Positions 1 through 6,795 of a stretch of 12,185 nucleotides of DNA are shown piece after piece. Each line of letters starts with the position of its first letter. The stretch's first letter is position 1. A model generated the notes under the pieces. The model had not been told where the DNA came from, did not search any database, and saw nothing but the letters and a program-made list of their open reading frames with translations. The stretch covers positions 1 to 12,185 of the forward strand of contig JALHSW010000533.1 in NCBI GenBank assembly GCA_022865365.1. The letters run 5' to 3'. This stretch comes from Acidimicrobiia bacterium (lineage in GTDB: Bacteria; Actinomycetota; Acidimicrobiia; IMCC26256; PALSA-555). A program made the position numbers and the translations under genes.

Positions 1-476
1 AACGGGAGCGACGGTTGGCTCAACACCGGTGCTTGCATCGTCTCGTCGAGCATCATCCCGAGCGCGAAGCCGCCGGTGAAGCACATGCCGACGGCACCGA
101 CCCCGGGACCGCCACACGCTGCGTGCGCGTCGGCCGCGAGGGCCCGAAGCCAGACAGTGATCGGGCTCGTGCGGTCGAGCGCCCAGGTCGCGAAGTCGCG
201 TGACACGCACCCACTCGTCATCGAAGAGATCGTGTGCGGGGTGCTGACGGCCCGGCCCGGAGTTCCGAACAGCGCCGGCATGCGCACGTGGAAGCCGCGC
301 TCGACGACCCGGCGCCCGAAGTCGATCACGCCGGGATGCAGGCCGGGCATCTCGGCGATCACGATCACCGCCGGTCCGGTACCCGCGCTGTAGACCGGCC
401 GCGTCACGCCTTCGTGGGCGAACGCCGATTCGGTGAATCCCTCGAGCGCGGCGGAGGCGTCGGTGTCGTCGGGCAT
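1..476 (-). CDS. Dienelactone hydrolase family protein (partial, N-terminal 158 residues)
   Basis: This is the N-terminal part of an alpha/beta hydrolase of the dienelactone hydrolase family; the C-terminus lies beyond the left edge. The nucleophile elbow GMCFTGG gives the family's cysteine nucleophile at Cys132. A strand followed by AEMPG near residues 36-45 supplies the conserved Glu42, and RTSPI and the CGGPGVGAVG run before the elbow are typical of an actinobacterial subgroup. The catalytic Asp and His would be off the window. The ATG at 476 is preceded by a purine-rich GAGGGAAGG Shine-Dalgarno-like stretch. The gene lies downstream of the MFS gene on the same strand with an 86-bp gap, which holds a direct repeat (503-527) shared with the acpP leader. 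The physiological substrate is unknown; members of this family often act on lactones or other esters, so a ring-cleavage role should not be assumed. Confidence 0.85.
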   Translation of the reverse strand, partial: MPDDTDASAALEGFTESAFAHEGVTRPVYSAGTGPAVIVIAEMPGLHPGVIDFGRRVVERGFHVRMPALFGTPGRAVSTPHTISSMTSGCVSRDFATWALDRTSPITVWLRALAADAHAACGGPGVGAVGMCFTGGFALGMMLDETMQAPVLSQPSLP

Positions 477-502
477 CGTGCACCTTCCCTCGGATCTGGG
501 GC

Positions 503-527
503 TCGGACTTGGCGTTCGGACTTGGCG
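503..527 (-). repeat. Two-copy 12-bp direct repeat, 13-bp period, in the hydrolase leader
   Basis: TCGGACTTGGCG occurs at 503-514 and again at 516-527. Read on the gene strand this is two copies of CGCCAAGTCCGA. The block begins 27 nt upstream of the hydrolase ATG at 476. A related pair, with core TYGGRCTTGG and the same 13-bp period, sits 28 nt upstream of acpP. It could be a tandem operator or a leader RNA element; nothing in the sequence decides which. Confidence 0.7.
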
Positions 528-562
528 CTCGCCCCGGGGCGTGACGCTCAGGCCTTCTGGGC

Positions 563-2161
563 TCAGATCTCGGACGGGCTGACCTCGTCGAGCGTACGGG
601 CTCTCGTCTCGGGCAGGTGGCGGAGCAGGACGACGGCCGCGAGGATCGGCGCGATGCCGCACAGCGCGATCGCCGGGCCGAGCCCGCCGACGGCATCTCG
701 CAGCTGGGTGGTCAGCACGAGTCCGAGGGCCGCGCCCGCGACGCCACACACGAGGATGAAGCCGTTCGAGGTGCCGCGCACCTCGGTGGGGAAGAGCTCG
801 GTGTTGACGGTGCCGACCGCCAGACCGGCACAGGCGGCCGCCATGATCGCCACGGGCGGCGCGAGCCACAGCAGCGCGCCGGCACCGAGGAAGAACGCGG
901 CCTGAGCAGCCGTCGCCACGAACAAGCCGAGGATCGCAACCGGTCGCCGCCCGCGACTCTCGGCCAGTCGGCCGGCGAGCAGCAGGCCGAGGATCCCCGG
1001 CACACCTGCAGTGATCATCCGGAAGATCGCCACCTGGGAGTTCGAGAAGTCGTGCGCACCGGTGAGGTATCGGTTGGTCAGCTGCGACGACGGTGCCGCG
1101 AAGATGCTGGTGAGGAACGCGACGAGGCCGAGCACCACGAAGCGCTTGCCGTACCGGGCGTCGAAGACTTCCCGGATGCGCCACCGTTCCTTCACCCGCG
1201 ACGCGAGCTGAACGAATCGATCGGTCTCACGCAGGTGACGTGCGATGAGCGGGACCAGGAACACCGTCATCGCACTCGCCGCGAACGCGATACGCCAGCT
1301 CTCTGACCCCAGGTCAGAGAGCGGGAGGAGCACGACCGACAGCGAGAACCCGAGGCCCAGCGCCAGCGCGAAGAGCGACAGCGCGTAGGCACGTGCGCCC
1401 TCGGGAGCCTCCTCGACCGCTGCGACCGACGCGACGATCGCCGTAGCGTTCAAGGCGGCGCGGGTGAGGACCTGCGACGCGGTGAAGACCTCGAAGCTGG
1501 GCGCGGCTGCGGCGAGCCCGTTGGCCAGGGCCGCCACGACGAGCCCGAGGAGGATCAGGCGCCGGCGCCCGACCCGATCGGCGACGGCGCTGGCGACGAG
1601 GGCGAAGAGCACGCCGGCCCGAGCCAGCGCAAGGGCGAACCCGAGGGCTTCGTCGGACTGGTGGAACGAGCGCGCGACCGTGTCGCCGTTCTGGGTCAGG
1701 AGCGCCCCGCTGAAGCTCGCGAGTGCCGCCACCGCAGCCAGGGCGGCGAGTCGCTTCGCCTGCTCGGCGGTGAACGGAACGGGTGGGAGGAGCGCGTGGT
1801 GCCTCGGTGTCGGGGCGGCTTCGCCGGCGAGCTCGGCCTCGATCGCCGCGACGACCTGGCGCAAGGCCTGTCGCGTGCCGAGCCGCACGAGCGGGTCGAC
1901 CAGCCAACCGAAGAAGGGGACCCGGAGGTCCGAGGTGGCGGTGAGCTCGACGGTGGTGCCGTCGGGCTCGCCCCCTCGAGTTCCGGTGGCGCGGACGTCG
2001 ACGGCGAGCCGCGCCGTTGCATCGCCCGTTCGGTGGGCAATCTCGCCCACGAGCACACCGTCGCCCTCGTCACGCAGACCGAGCACTCGGGTGGCAGTTT
2101 CTCGTACCCGCTCGGGTGGAGCATCGAGCCTGACGAGCACTCGGCGCCGCACGTGCGGCAT
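563..2161 (-). CDS. MFS transporter with an N-terminal SRPBCC-like soluble domain
   Basis: The 532-residue product has two parts in one continuous frame. Residues 1 to about 115 have no membrane segment; they open with RRRVLVRLDAPPERV and include strand-like stretches such as TTVELTATSDLRVP, followed by a helix (about 95-112) typical of SRPBCC/polyketide-cyclase-like folds. Residues 135-520 form a polytopic permease with about 12 hydrophobic segments. It has MFS motif A (DRVGRRR, 195-201), its second-half counterpart (ESRGRRP, 401-407), and ELFPTEVRG at 455-463 as in sugar- and metabolite-type MFS porters. The substrate cannot be read from the sequence. The ATG at 2161 has no clear ribosome binding site and lies 44 bp from divergent bcp. 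An actinobacterial MFS protein is usually 400-450 residues, so the extra length is the soluble domain. The SRPBCC call rests on pattern, not on a search; the MFS call is firm. Confidence 0.85.
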   Translation of the reverse strand: MPHVRRRVLVRLDAPPERVRETATRVLGLRDEGDGVLVGEIAHRTGDATARLAVDVRATGTRGGEPDGTTVELTATSDLRVPFFGWLVDPLVRLGTRQALRQVVAAIEAELAGEAAPTPRHHALLPPVPFTAEQAKRLAALAAVAALASFSGALLTQNGDTVARSFHQSDEALGFALALARAGVLFALVASAVADRVGRRRLILLGLVVAALANGLAAAAPSFEVFTASQVLTRAALNATAIVASVAAVEEAPEGARAYALSLFALALGLGFSLSVVLLPLSDLGSESWRIAFAASAMTVFLVPLIARHLRETDRFVQLASRVKERWRIREVFDARYGKRFVVLGLVAFLTSIFAAPSSQLTNRYLTGAHDFSNSQVAIFRMITAGVPGILGLLLAGRLAESRGRRPVAILGLFVATAAQAAFFLGAGALLWLAPPVAIMAAACAGLAVGTVNTELFPTEVRGTSNGFILVCGVAGAALGLVLTTQLRDAVGGLGPAIALCGIAPILAAVVLLRHLPETRARTLDEVSPSEI

Positions 2162-2205
2162 GCTACGGCGTCAGCCAGAACGGCCGGGTAACGAAAGGGA
2201 TCGGC

Positions 2206-2676
2206 GTGACCGAACTGAAGGTTGGAGCGAGGGCGCCTGCGTTCACGCTCACCGACCAGCGTGACAAGAAGGTGCGCTTGTCCGAGTTCAAGGGCAAGCG
2301 TGTGGTCGTGTACTTCTATCCGAAGGCCGACACGCCGGGTTGCACGACCCAGTCGTGCTCGTTGCGCGACGCACAGCGCGATCTCAAGAGGCTCAAGGCC
2401 GTGGTGCTGGGCATCAGCCCCGACGCGCCCCCGAAGCAGAAGAAGTTCGACGACAAGTACGACCTCGGGTTCGCGCTGCTCGCCGACGAGGACCACAAGG
2501 TGGCCGACAAGTGGGGCGTGTGGGGTGAGAAGTCGATGTACGGCAAGAAGTACCTGGGCATCGTCCGCTCGGCCTTCGTCGTCGACGAGCAGGGCAAGAT
2601 CGCCGGGGCGTTCTACAAGGTGAGCCCGAAGGCAACCATCGAGCGGGTCACCGAGGCGCTGCGTTCGCTCGGTTGA
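2206..2676 (+). CDS. bcp: Thioredoxin-dependent peroxiredoxin, BCP/PrxQ type
   Basis: This is a 156-residue thiol peroxidase that reduces hydrogen peroxide and organic hydroperoxides using thioredoxin as the reductant. The active-site run YFYPKADTPGCTTQSC holds the peroxidatic Cys46 and, five residues later, the resolving Cys51, which is the two-cysteine PrxQ arrangement. Thr43 and Arg121 complete the usual active site. The length matches the family, and no signal peptide is present, so the protein is cytosolic. The GTG at 2206 is chosen because GAAAGGGA at 2193-2200 is a good ribosome binding site five bases upstream and the family N-terminus (residues LKVGARAPAFTL) follows directly. It is divergent from the MFS gene and convergent with the CrtA-like gene, ending 10 bp from that gene's stop. 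Confidence 0.95.
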   Translation: MTELKVGARAPAFTLTDQRDKKVRLSEFKGKRVVVYFYPKADTPGCTTQSCSLRDAQRDLKRLKAVVLGISPDAPPKQKKFDDKYDLGFALLADEDHKVADKWGVWGEKSMYGKKYLGIVRSAFVVDEQGKIAGAFYKVSPKATIERVTEALRSLG

Positions 2677-2686
2677 GCGGCCCGTT

Positions 2687-3022
2687 TCAGGACGGGGTCG
2701 TCCAGTCCGCGTGGAGTGCGTTCTTGCCCTCGAGGCCACCGGTCGGGCGGTAGGGGCGAAACCGGATGAACGCGGACTCGTGGTGAAACGGCTTTGCCTC
2801 GCCGGCTGCGATCGCGTCGGGATGGGCCGGCGCGGTGTGTCCGTAGGCGTAGGCGGCCCGGGCCTTCGCCGACTCCCACAGGGAGCACGTCGCGACGAAG
2901 GGCGGGCGCGCGAGCCCGGTCGGCCACCCCAGCCCCGGGTCCGACGCCGGGCTCGGCGCCTTGCGGAGCACGCCGAGTGCCGCGCGGGCACCGACATCGG
3001 CGATGTGGACAGAAGCGATCAT
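2687..3022 (-). CDS. Half-length CrtA-like (spheroidene-monooxygenase-like) protein
   Basis: This 111-residue protein resembles the C-terminal half of CrtA-type/spheroidene-monooxygenase-like proteins of the dimeric alpha/beta-barrel class. The clues are a VHIAD strand at 5-9, FVATCSLWES (42-51) followed by AYAYG (57-61), an HPDAI helix, and FIRFRPYRPTGG with an LEGKNAL ending (85-103). Known CrtA-like proteins are about twice as long, with a first barrel domain that is absent here: the ATG at 3022 lies only 32 bp downstream of the fabI stop, and CGGAG seven bases upstream is a plausible ribosome binding site. It could be a natural single-domain form or a surviving fragment. Nothing links it to carotenoid chemistry in this window. 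Position suggests it could be co-transcribed as the last gene of the fatty-acid block. The reading frame is supported; the function is tentative. Confidence 0.65.
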   Translation of the reverse strand: MIASVHIADVGARAALGVLRKAPSPASDPGLGWPTGLARPPFVATCSLWESAKARAAYAYGHTAPAHPDAIAAGEAKPFHHESAFIRFRPYRPTGGLEGKNALHADWTTPS

Positions 3023-3054
3023 CGAGTGCTCCGAGCCTGCTCGCAGGTTCGGGT

Positions 3055-3810
3055 CTACGCGCCCACGGCGTGGAAGCCGCCGTCGACGTGGATCATCTCG
3101 CCCGTCGTCGCGGAGAACAGGTCGGTGAAGAGTGCGATGCACGCGTTGGCCACCGGCTCGGGGTCGCGGATGTCCCAACCGAGCGGTGCCCGCTGCGCCC
3201 AGACATCTTCGAACGCCTCGAAGCCGGGGATGCTCTTGGCGGCCATCGTGCGGATCGGGCCGGCCGCGACGAGGTTGACCCGGATCCCCTGCGGCCCGAG
3301 CTCCTTGGCGAGGTAGCGCGAGACCGATTCGAACGCCGACTTCGCGACACCCATCCAGTCGTACACCGGCCACGCCTTGGTGTTGTCGAAGTCGAGGCCG
3401 ACGATCGAACCACCGCGGTCCATGAGGGGCAGCGCCGCGACGGCGAGGGACTTCAGCGAGTAGGCCGAGACCTGCAGCGCGACCGCGACGTCTTCCCACG
3501 GTGCGTCGAGGAAGCCGCCGCCGAGGCAGGACTCGGGTGCGAAGCCGATCGCGTGCATGACGCCGTCGAGCTTGCCGCCGACCCGGCCGGCCAGAGCTGC
3601 AAGATCGTCGGCGTTGCCGACGTCGAGGTCGATCACCTGGGCCTCGGTGGGCAGCCGCTTCGCGGTGCGCTCGGTGAGGCGCATGATCCGACCGAACGAC
3701 GTGAGGACGACCTCGGCGCCCTCCTCCTGGGCGCGTCGCGCGACGGAGAACGCGATCGACGCGTCATTCAGGACGCCGGTCACAAGGATGCGCTTTCCTT
3801 CGAGAAGCAT
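3055..3810 (-). CDS. fabI: Enoyl-[ACP] reductase (NADH), InhA/FabI type
   Basis: This enzyme reduces trans-2-enoyl-ACP with NAD(P)H, the last step of each elongation cycle. The 251 residues align by eye with mycobacterial InhA. They start with an EGKRILVTG cofactor strand and reach the catalytic Tyr150, Met153 and Lys157 in YDWMGVAK, with Phe141 nine residues before the Tyr as in InhA. SNLVAAGPIRT of InhA corresponds to VNLVAAGPIRT here, and the C-terminal TTGEMIHVDGG is also conserved. The cofactor-site motif reads MHAIGF (85-90), so Ala87 occupies the place of InhA Ser94. The long substrate-binding-loop insertion of InhA after IRT appears shorter (about 8-10 residues fewer), which may suit shorter chains. 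The ATG at 3810 follows the accD stop by 10 bp and lacks a strong ribosome binding site, so translation is probably coupled. It is the last clear fatty-acid gene of the block. Confidence 0.95.
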   Translation of the reverse strand: MLLEGKRILVTGVLNDASIAFSVARRAQEEGAEVVLTSFGRIMRLTERTAKRLPTEAQVIDLDVGNADDLAALAGRVGGKLDGVMHAIGFAPESCLGGGFLDAPWEDVAVALQVSAYSLKSLAVAALPLMDRGGSIVGLDFDNTKAWPVYDWMGVAKSAFESVSRYLAKELGPQGIRVNLVAAGPIRTMAAKSIPGFEAFEDVWAQRAPLGWDIRDPEPVANACIALFTDLFSATTGEMIHVDGGFHAVGA

Positions 3811-3820
3811 CGAAGGGAGC

Positions 3821-5203
3821 CTACAAGGGGGTGTTGCCGTGGCGTCGGGGTGGCAGCTGCTCGCGCTTGGTCGCGAGGCGGTCGAGCGCGCTCGCCAGGA
3901 TGCGGCGGGTATCGACCGCGGGGAGCACGTCGTCGACGAAGCCCCGCTCGGCTGCGACGTACGGGTTCGCGAACCGTTCTTCGAACTCCAGCTCGAGCTC
4001 GGCCTGCTCGCGCAGCCGCTCGGTGTCGTCGTCGGTCTCGCCCAGGCGGCGACCATGCAGGATCTGCACCGCACCCGGCGCACCCATCACCGCGATCTCG
4101 GCCGACGGCCAGGCTCCGCACCAGTCGTTCCCGAGGCCCTTGGAGTCCATCACGATGTACGCCCCGCCGTACGCCTTGCGCACGACGACACAGAGGCGCG
4201 GCACCGTCGCTCCCGCATACGCGTAGACGAGCTCGGCCCCGTGGCGGATCATCCCGCGCCACTCGAGGTCCTTGCCCGGCTCGAAGCCGGGCGTGTCGAC
4301 GAAGGTGATCAAGGCCAGGTTGAAGCAGTCGCACCACTGCACGAAACGGGCGGCCTTCTCCGACGCCTCGATGTCGATGGTGCCCGCCCGTTGCTGGGGC
4401 TGATTGGCGATGACCCCGACCGGGCGTCCGTCGAGGCGCCCGAGCCCTGTCACGAGGTTCGCGGCGTGGCCAGGGCGCAGCTCGATGAACGACTCCGCGT
4501 CGAGGATGTCCTCGATGACGATCCGGATGTCGTAGGACGCGTTCGGCCGTGCCGGCACGACGGCCGCGGCGCGGTCGCAGTTGCGGTCGACCGGATCGGT
4601 GGTCGTGCAGCGCGGCGGATCCTCGAGGTGGTTCGACGGCAGCAGGTCGAGCACTGCGGCGACCGACTCGCGTGCCGCGTCCTCGTCGGCGACGACGAGG
4701 GTCGCGACACCGCTCCTGCGTCCGTGGACGGCGGCTCCGCCGAGGGAGCGGTGGTCGACCTCGATGCCGGTGAACGAGCGCACCGTGTCCGGACCGGTCA
4801 CGTAGGCGAACGCGTCCTCGGTCATCACGACCAGGTCGGCGAGCCCGAGCAGGAGCGCCGGTCCCGAGATGCAGGGTCCGACGACGACGAGCACGGTCGG
4901 CACCACGCCCGAGGCATCGGCCATCGCCCGGGCGATCTCGCCCCACGCGTGCAGTGACGCCACGCCCTCGGCGACGTCGGCACCCGACGATGCGATGGTG
5001 CCGATGAGTGGGACACCGAGCTCGACCGCGAGCCGGGCGATCCCGGTGACCGTGTGCCCCTCAGGCGGGCCGATGGCACCAACGTGCTTGCCGCCGCGGA
5101 GCTGGAACTCGGCGACGGTACGGCCGTCGATCTCGGTGAGTGCGGCGCTCGCGGCCTCACTCCGTCGGGCCGCGAGCGGGGTGGGCGTGGGCGCCACGGT
5201 CAC
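3821..5203 (-). CDS. accD6: Acyl-CoA carboxylase carboxyltransferase (beta) subunit, AccD6-like
   Basis: This is the carboxyltransferase half of acetyl/acyl-CoA carboxylase, which makes malonyl-CoA for FabD. The 460 residues match the short mycobacterial AccD6 type (about 470) rather than the usual 510-550-residue beta subunits. AYVTGPDTVRSFTG (133-146) and the RRHGNTPL C-terminus strongly recall AccD6 (VFVTGPDVVRSVTG and GRHKNIPL). The N-terminal crotonase-like half runs over about 22-200 and the C-terminal half over about 220-440. The RKAYGGAYIVM segment (342-352) has Ile350 where propionyl-CoA-specific PccB of Streptomyces has Asp422, consistent with acetyl-CoA use. In the N-half the usual SGGAR.xEG motif reads SSGADVAEG (72-80), which is unusual. 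The GTG at 5203 overlaps the fabF stop as GTGA. No biotin carboxylase is visible nearby, so it must pair with a subunit encoded elsewhere. Confidence 0.93.
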   Translation of the reverse strand: MTVAPTPTPLAARRSEAASAALTEIDGRTVAEFQLRGGKHVGAIGPPEGHTVTGIARLAVELGVPLIGTIASSGADVAEGVASLHAWGEIARAMADASGVVPTVLVVVGPCISGPALLLGLADLVVMTEDAFAYVTGPDTVRSFTGIEVDHRSLGGAAVHGRRSGVATLVVADEDAARESVAAVLDLLPSNHLEDPPRCTTTDPVDRNCDRAAAVVPARPNASYDIRIVIEDILDAESFIELRPGHAANLVTGLGRLDGRPVGVIANQPQQRAGTIDIEASEKAARFVQWCDCFNLALITFVDTPGFEPGKDLEWRGMIRHGAELVYAYAGATVPRLCVVVRKAYGGAYIVMDSKGLGNDWCGAWPSAEIAVMGAPGAVQILHGRRLGETDDDTERLREQAELELEFEERFANPYVAAERGFVDDVLPAVDTRRILASALDRLATKREQLPPRRHGNTPL

Positions 5204-6450
5204 GCGGTGGGCGTCATCACCAGGGAGGCATTGTGACCACCGAAGCCGAATGAGTTCGAGATCACGGGCAACGTGGCGATCTCGCGCTCGGAACCCGTCA
5301 CCAGGTCGAGGCCGATGTCGTCGCCGATGCGGTCGGTGTTGGCGGTCGGGGGCACGACGCCGTCGGTCATCGAGACAAGTGCGATGACCGCCTCGACCGC
5401 GCCGGCCGCGCCCACCATGTGCCCGAGCACGCCCTTGCTCCCGGTCACCGGCGGGCCATCGTGACCGAACACCTTGCGGATTGCCTCGGCCTCGGCCGAG
5501 TCGTTCATGGGTGTCGACGTTCCGTGCGCGTTCACGTGGCCGACGTCACCGCTGTTGAGTCCCGCGTCGTCGAGTGCCTGCTGCATGCACACCGCGGCTC
5601 CGACGCCACCCGGGGACGGAGCCGTGATGTGGTACGCGTCGGCGTTGCGGCCGTAGCCCGACAGCTCGCCGTACACCTTGGCCCCGCGCGCGCGAGCACG
5701 CTCCAGTGGTTCGAGGATCATGAACGCGGCGCCCTCCGCCATCACGAAGCCGTCGCGCTCGGCGTCGAACGGGCGCGACGCAAGCTCGGGCTCGTCGTTG
5801 CGACTGCTCAATGCACCCATCCGTGCGAACGCGGCCACGACGACCGACGTGAAGGCTTCGGTGCCGCCGGCCACGACGACATCAGCGCTCGAGTCGCGGA
5901 TCATCCGGGCGGCCTCACCGATTGCGTTGGCTCCGGCGGCACACGCAGTCGAGATACAGAACGCGGGACCGGTGAACCCGAAGTGGATCGAGATCGCGCC
6001 GGCGGTTGCGTTCGGCATCATCATCGGCACGAAGAACGGGCTGACGCGCGACGGGCCCTTCTCCATGAACGCGGTGACGTTCTCCTGGAGGGTCGTGAGC
6101 CCACCCACACCCGTCGCTGCGATCACCGCACAGCGGCTGGGATCGGCGCCGAGGTCACCGGCGTCCTTGATCGCATCGGTCGCGGCCGCGAACCCGAAGT
6201 GCGTGACCCGGTCCTGACGGCGGACCTCCTTGGGTCCGAAGTACTCGACGGGGTCGAAGTCGCGCACCTCGCACGCGAATCGCACGGGGAGAGCGGTGGC
6301 GTCGAACTGCTCGATGGTCCGAGCCATCGACTTGCCCGCGCGCACGGTGGACCAGAACGACTTGACGTCGTTCCCGGCGGGGGCCTTGACCCCGATGCCG
6401 GTCACAGCCACCCGGGGGCGTCCGAGATGGTCGCGTGCGTCGTCGTTCAT
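5200..6450 (-). CDS. fabF: Beta-ketoacyl-ACP synthase II (KAS II, FabF/KasA type)
   Basis: This condensing enzyme joins malonyl-ACP to the growing acyl-ACP with loss of CO2. The 416 residues contain the full KAS II catalytic set: Cys170 in the STACAAG motif, His309 in NAHGTST, Lys339 in GSKG and His344 in the LGHMVGAAG segment. The glycine-rich end SNSFGFGGHNAS (399-409) is also typical. The length matches FabF/KasA. The ATG at 6450 shares one base with the acpP stop (TAATG), and its own stop overlaps the accD6 GTG by four bases, so acpP, fabF and accD6 form a tightly coupled unit. The order acpP-fabF-accD6 is the same as acpM-kasA(-kasB)-accD6 of mycobacteria, but only one KAS gene is present here. 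Confidence 0.97.
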   Translation of the reverse strand: MNDDARDHLGRPRVAVTGIGVKAPAGNDVKSFWSTVRAGKSMARTIEQFDATALPVRFACEVRDFDPVEYFGPKEVRRQDRVTHFGFAAATDAIKDAGDLGADPSRCAVIAATGVGGLTTLQENVTAFMEKGPSRVSPFFVPMMMPNATAGAISIHFGFTGPAFCISTACAAGANAIGEAARMIRDSSADVVVAGGTEAFTSVVVAAFARMGALSSRNDEPELASRPFDAERDGFVMAEGAAFMILEPLERARARGAKVYGELSGYGRNADAYHITAPSPGGVGAAVCMQQALDDAGLNSGDVGHVNAHGTSTPMNDSAEAEAIRKVFGHDGPPVTGSKGVLGHMVGAAGAVEAVIALVSMTDGVVPPTANTDRIGDDIGLDLVTGSEREIATLPVISNSFGFGGHNASLVMTPTA

Positions 6451-6698
6451 TACTGCGCCGCGACCTTGGCGAGCACGAGGTCGACGGCCTGGCCGACGGT
6501 GGCGACGCCCTCGAGGTCTTCCTCGGGGACGGAGATGTCGAAACGCTCCTCGAGACCCATCACGAGCTCTACCAGGTCGAGGCTGTCGGCGTCGAGGTCT
6601 TCCTTGAAGCGAGCGTCGTAGGTGACGACGTCGGGTTCGACGCTCAGGACCTCTACGGCCACCTCGCGCAGGGCGGCGAGTCCCTCGTCACGATCCAT
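6450..6698 (-). CDS. acpP: Acyl carrier protein
   Basis: This 82-residue acidic protein carries the growing acyl chain on a phosphopantetheine arm. The arm attaches to Ser39 in the DADSLDLVEL motif, at the start of helix II. The fold is the usual four-helix bundle, with an acidic recognition helix after the serine (VELVMGLEERFD). An upstream ATG at 6752 is in frame, but the ATG at 6698 is chosen: it has an excellent ribosome binding site (AAGGAG at 6711-6706, seven bases upstream) and gives a normal ACP N-terminus. The upstream reading would add 18 residues encoded partly by the direct repeat. Mycobacterial AcpM has a long C-terminal extension that is missing here, so this looks like a general ACP. 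It heads the second block of the cluster after a 97-bp leader and probably has its own promoter. Confidence 0.96.
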   Translation of the reverse strand: MDRDEGLAALREVAVEVLSVEPDVVTYDARFKEDLDADSLDLVELVMGLEERFDISVPEEDLEGVATVGQAVDLVLAKVAAQ

Positions 6699-6705
6699 CG
6701 ATGTG

Positions 6706-6711
6706 CTCCTT
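6706..6711 (-). promoter_or_regulatory. Strong ribosome binding site of acpP
   Basis: On the minus strand the sequence is AAGGAG, seven bases before the ATG at 6698. It is the best Shine-Dalgarno match seen in the fatty-acid block and decides the acpP start against the in-frame ATG at 6752. It fits the high expression normally needed for ACP. Confidence 0.85.
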
Positions 6712-6725
6712 CTCGTTCTCAGGTC

Positions 6726-6749
6726 TTGGGCTTGGATGTTGGGCTTGGA
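6726..6749 (-). repeat. Two-copy 11-bp direct repeat, 13-bp period, in the acpP leader
   Basis: TTGGGCTTGGA occurs at 6726-6736 and 6739-6749. On the gene strand this reads as two copies of TCCAAGCCCAA. The block starts 28 nt upstream of the acpP ATG, just beyond the ribosome binding site. Each copy is itself made of two CCAAG/CCCAA-like half units. The same core (TYGGRCTTGG) and spacing recur before the hydrolase gene at 503-527. It is the main structured element in the 97-bp leader between fabG and acpP. Confidence 0.7.
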
Positions 6750-6795
6750 CATTGGTGCTGGTCGTCGCGCTTCGCTTGCGCTCAGTGAGCCACTC

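Noticed and set aside
531..540. GCCCCGGGGC palindrome downstream of the MFS gene.
   Set aside because: A 10-bp all-GC palindrome is expected often in DNA of this composition and has no further structure around it.
15..905. Plus-strand open frames across the hydrolase and transporter region.
   Set aside because: They are antisense shadows: low-complexity Arg/Ala/Gly-rich products with no family features, opposite to well-supported minus-strand genes.
2681..2696. CCCGT/ACGGG hairpin between the bcp stop and the convergent CrtA-like stop, as a bidirectional terminator.
   Set aside because: The stem is only five base pairs with a six-base loop and has no T-tract on either strand; such stems are common by chance at this GC content.
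6699..6752. Longer acpP start at the in-frame ATG at 6752, adding 18 residues.
   Set aside because: The extra residues look non-conserved and are encoded by the direct repeat; the ATG at 6698 has a strong AAGGAG and gives a normal ACP N-terminus.
6767..6790. GCGC...GCGC and GCTCA/TGAGC inverted repeats just after the fabG stop, as an attenuator before acpP.
   Set aside because: Arms are 4-5 bases, overlap each other and have no T-tract; not strong enough to call a terminator.
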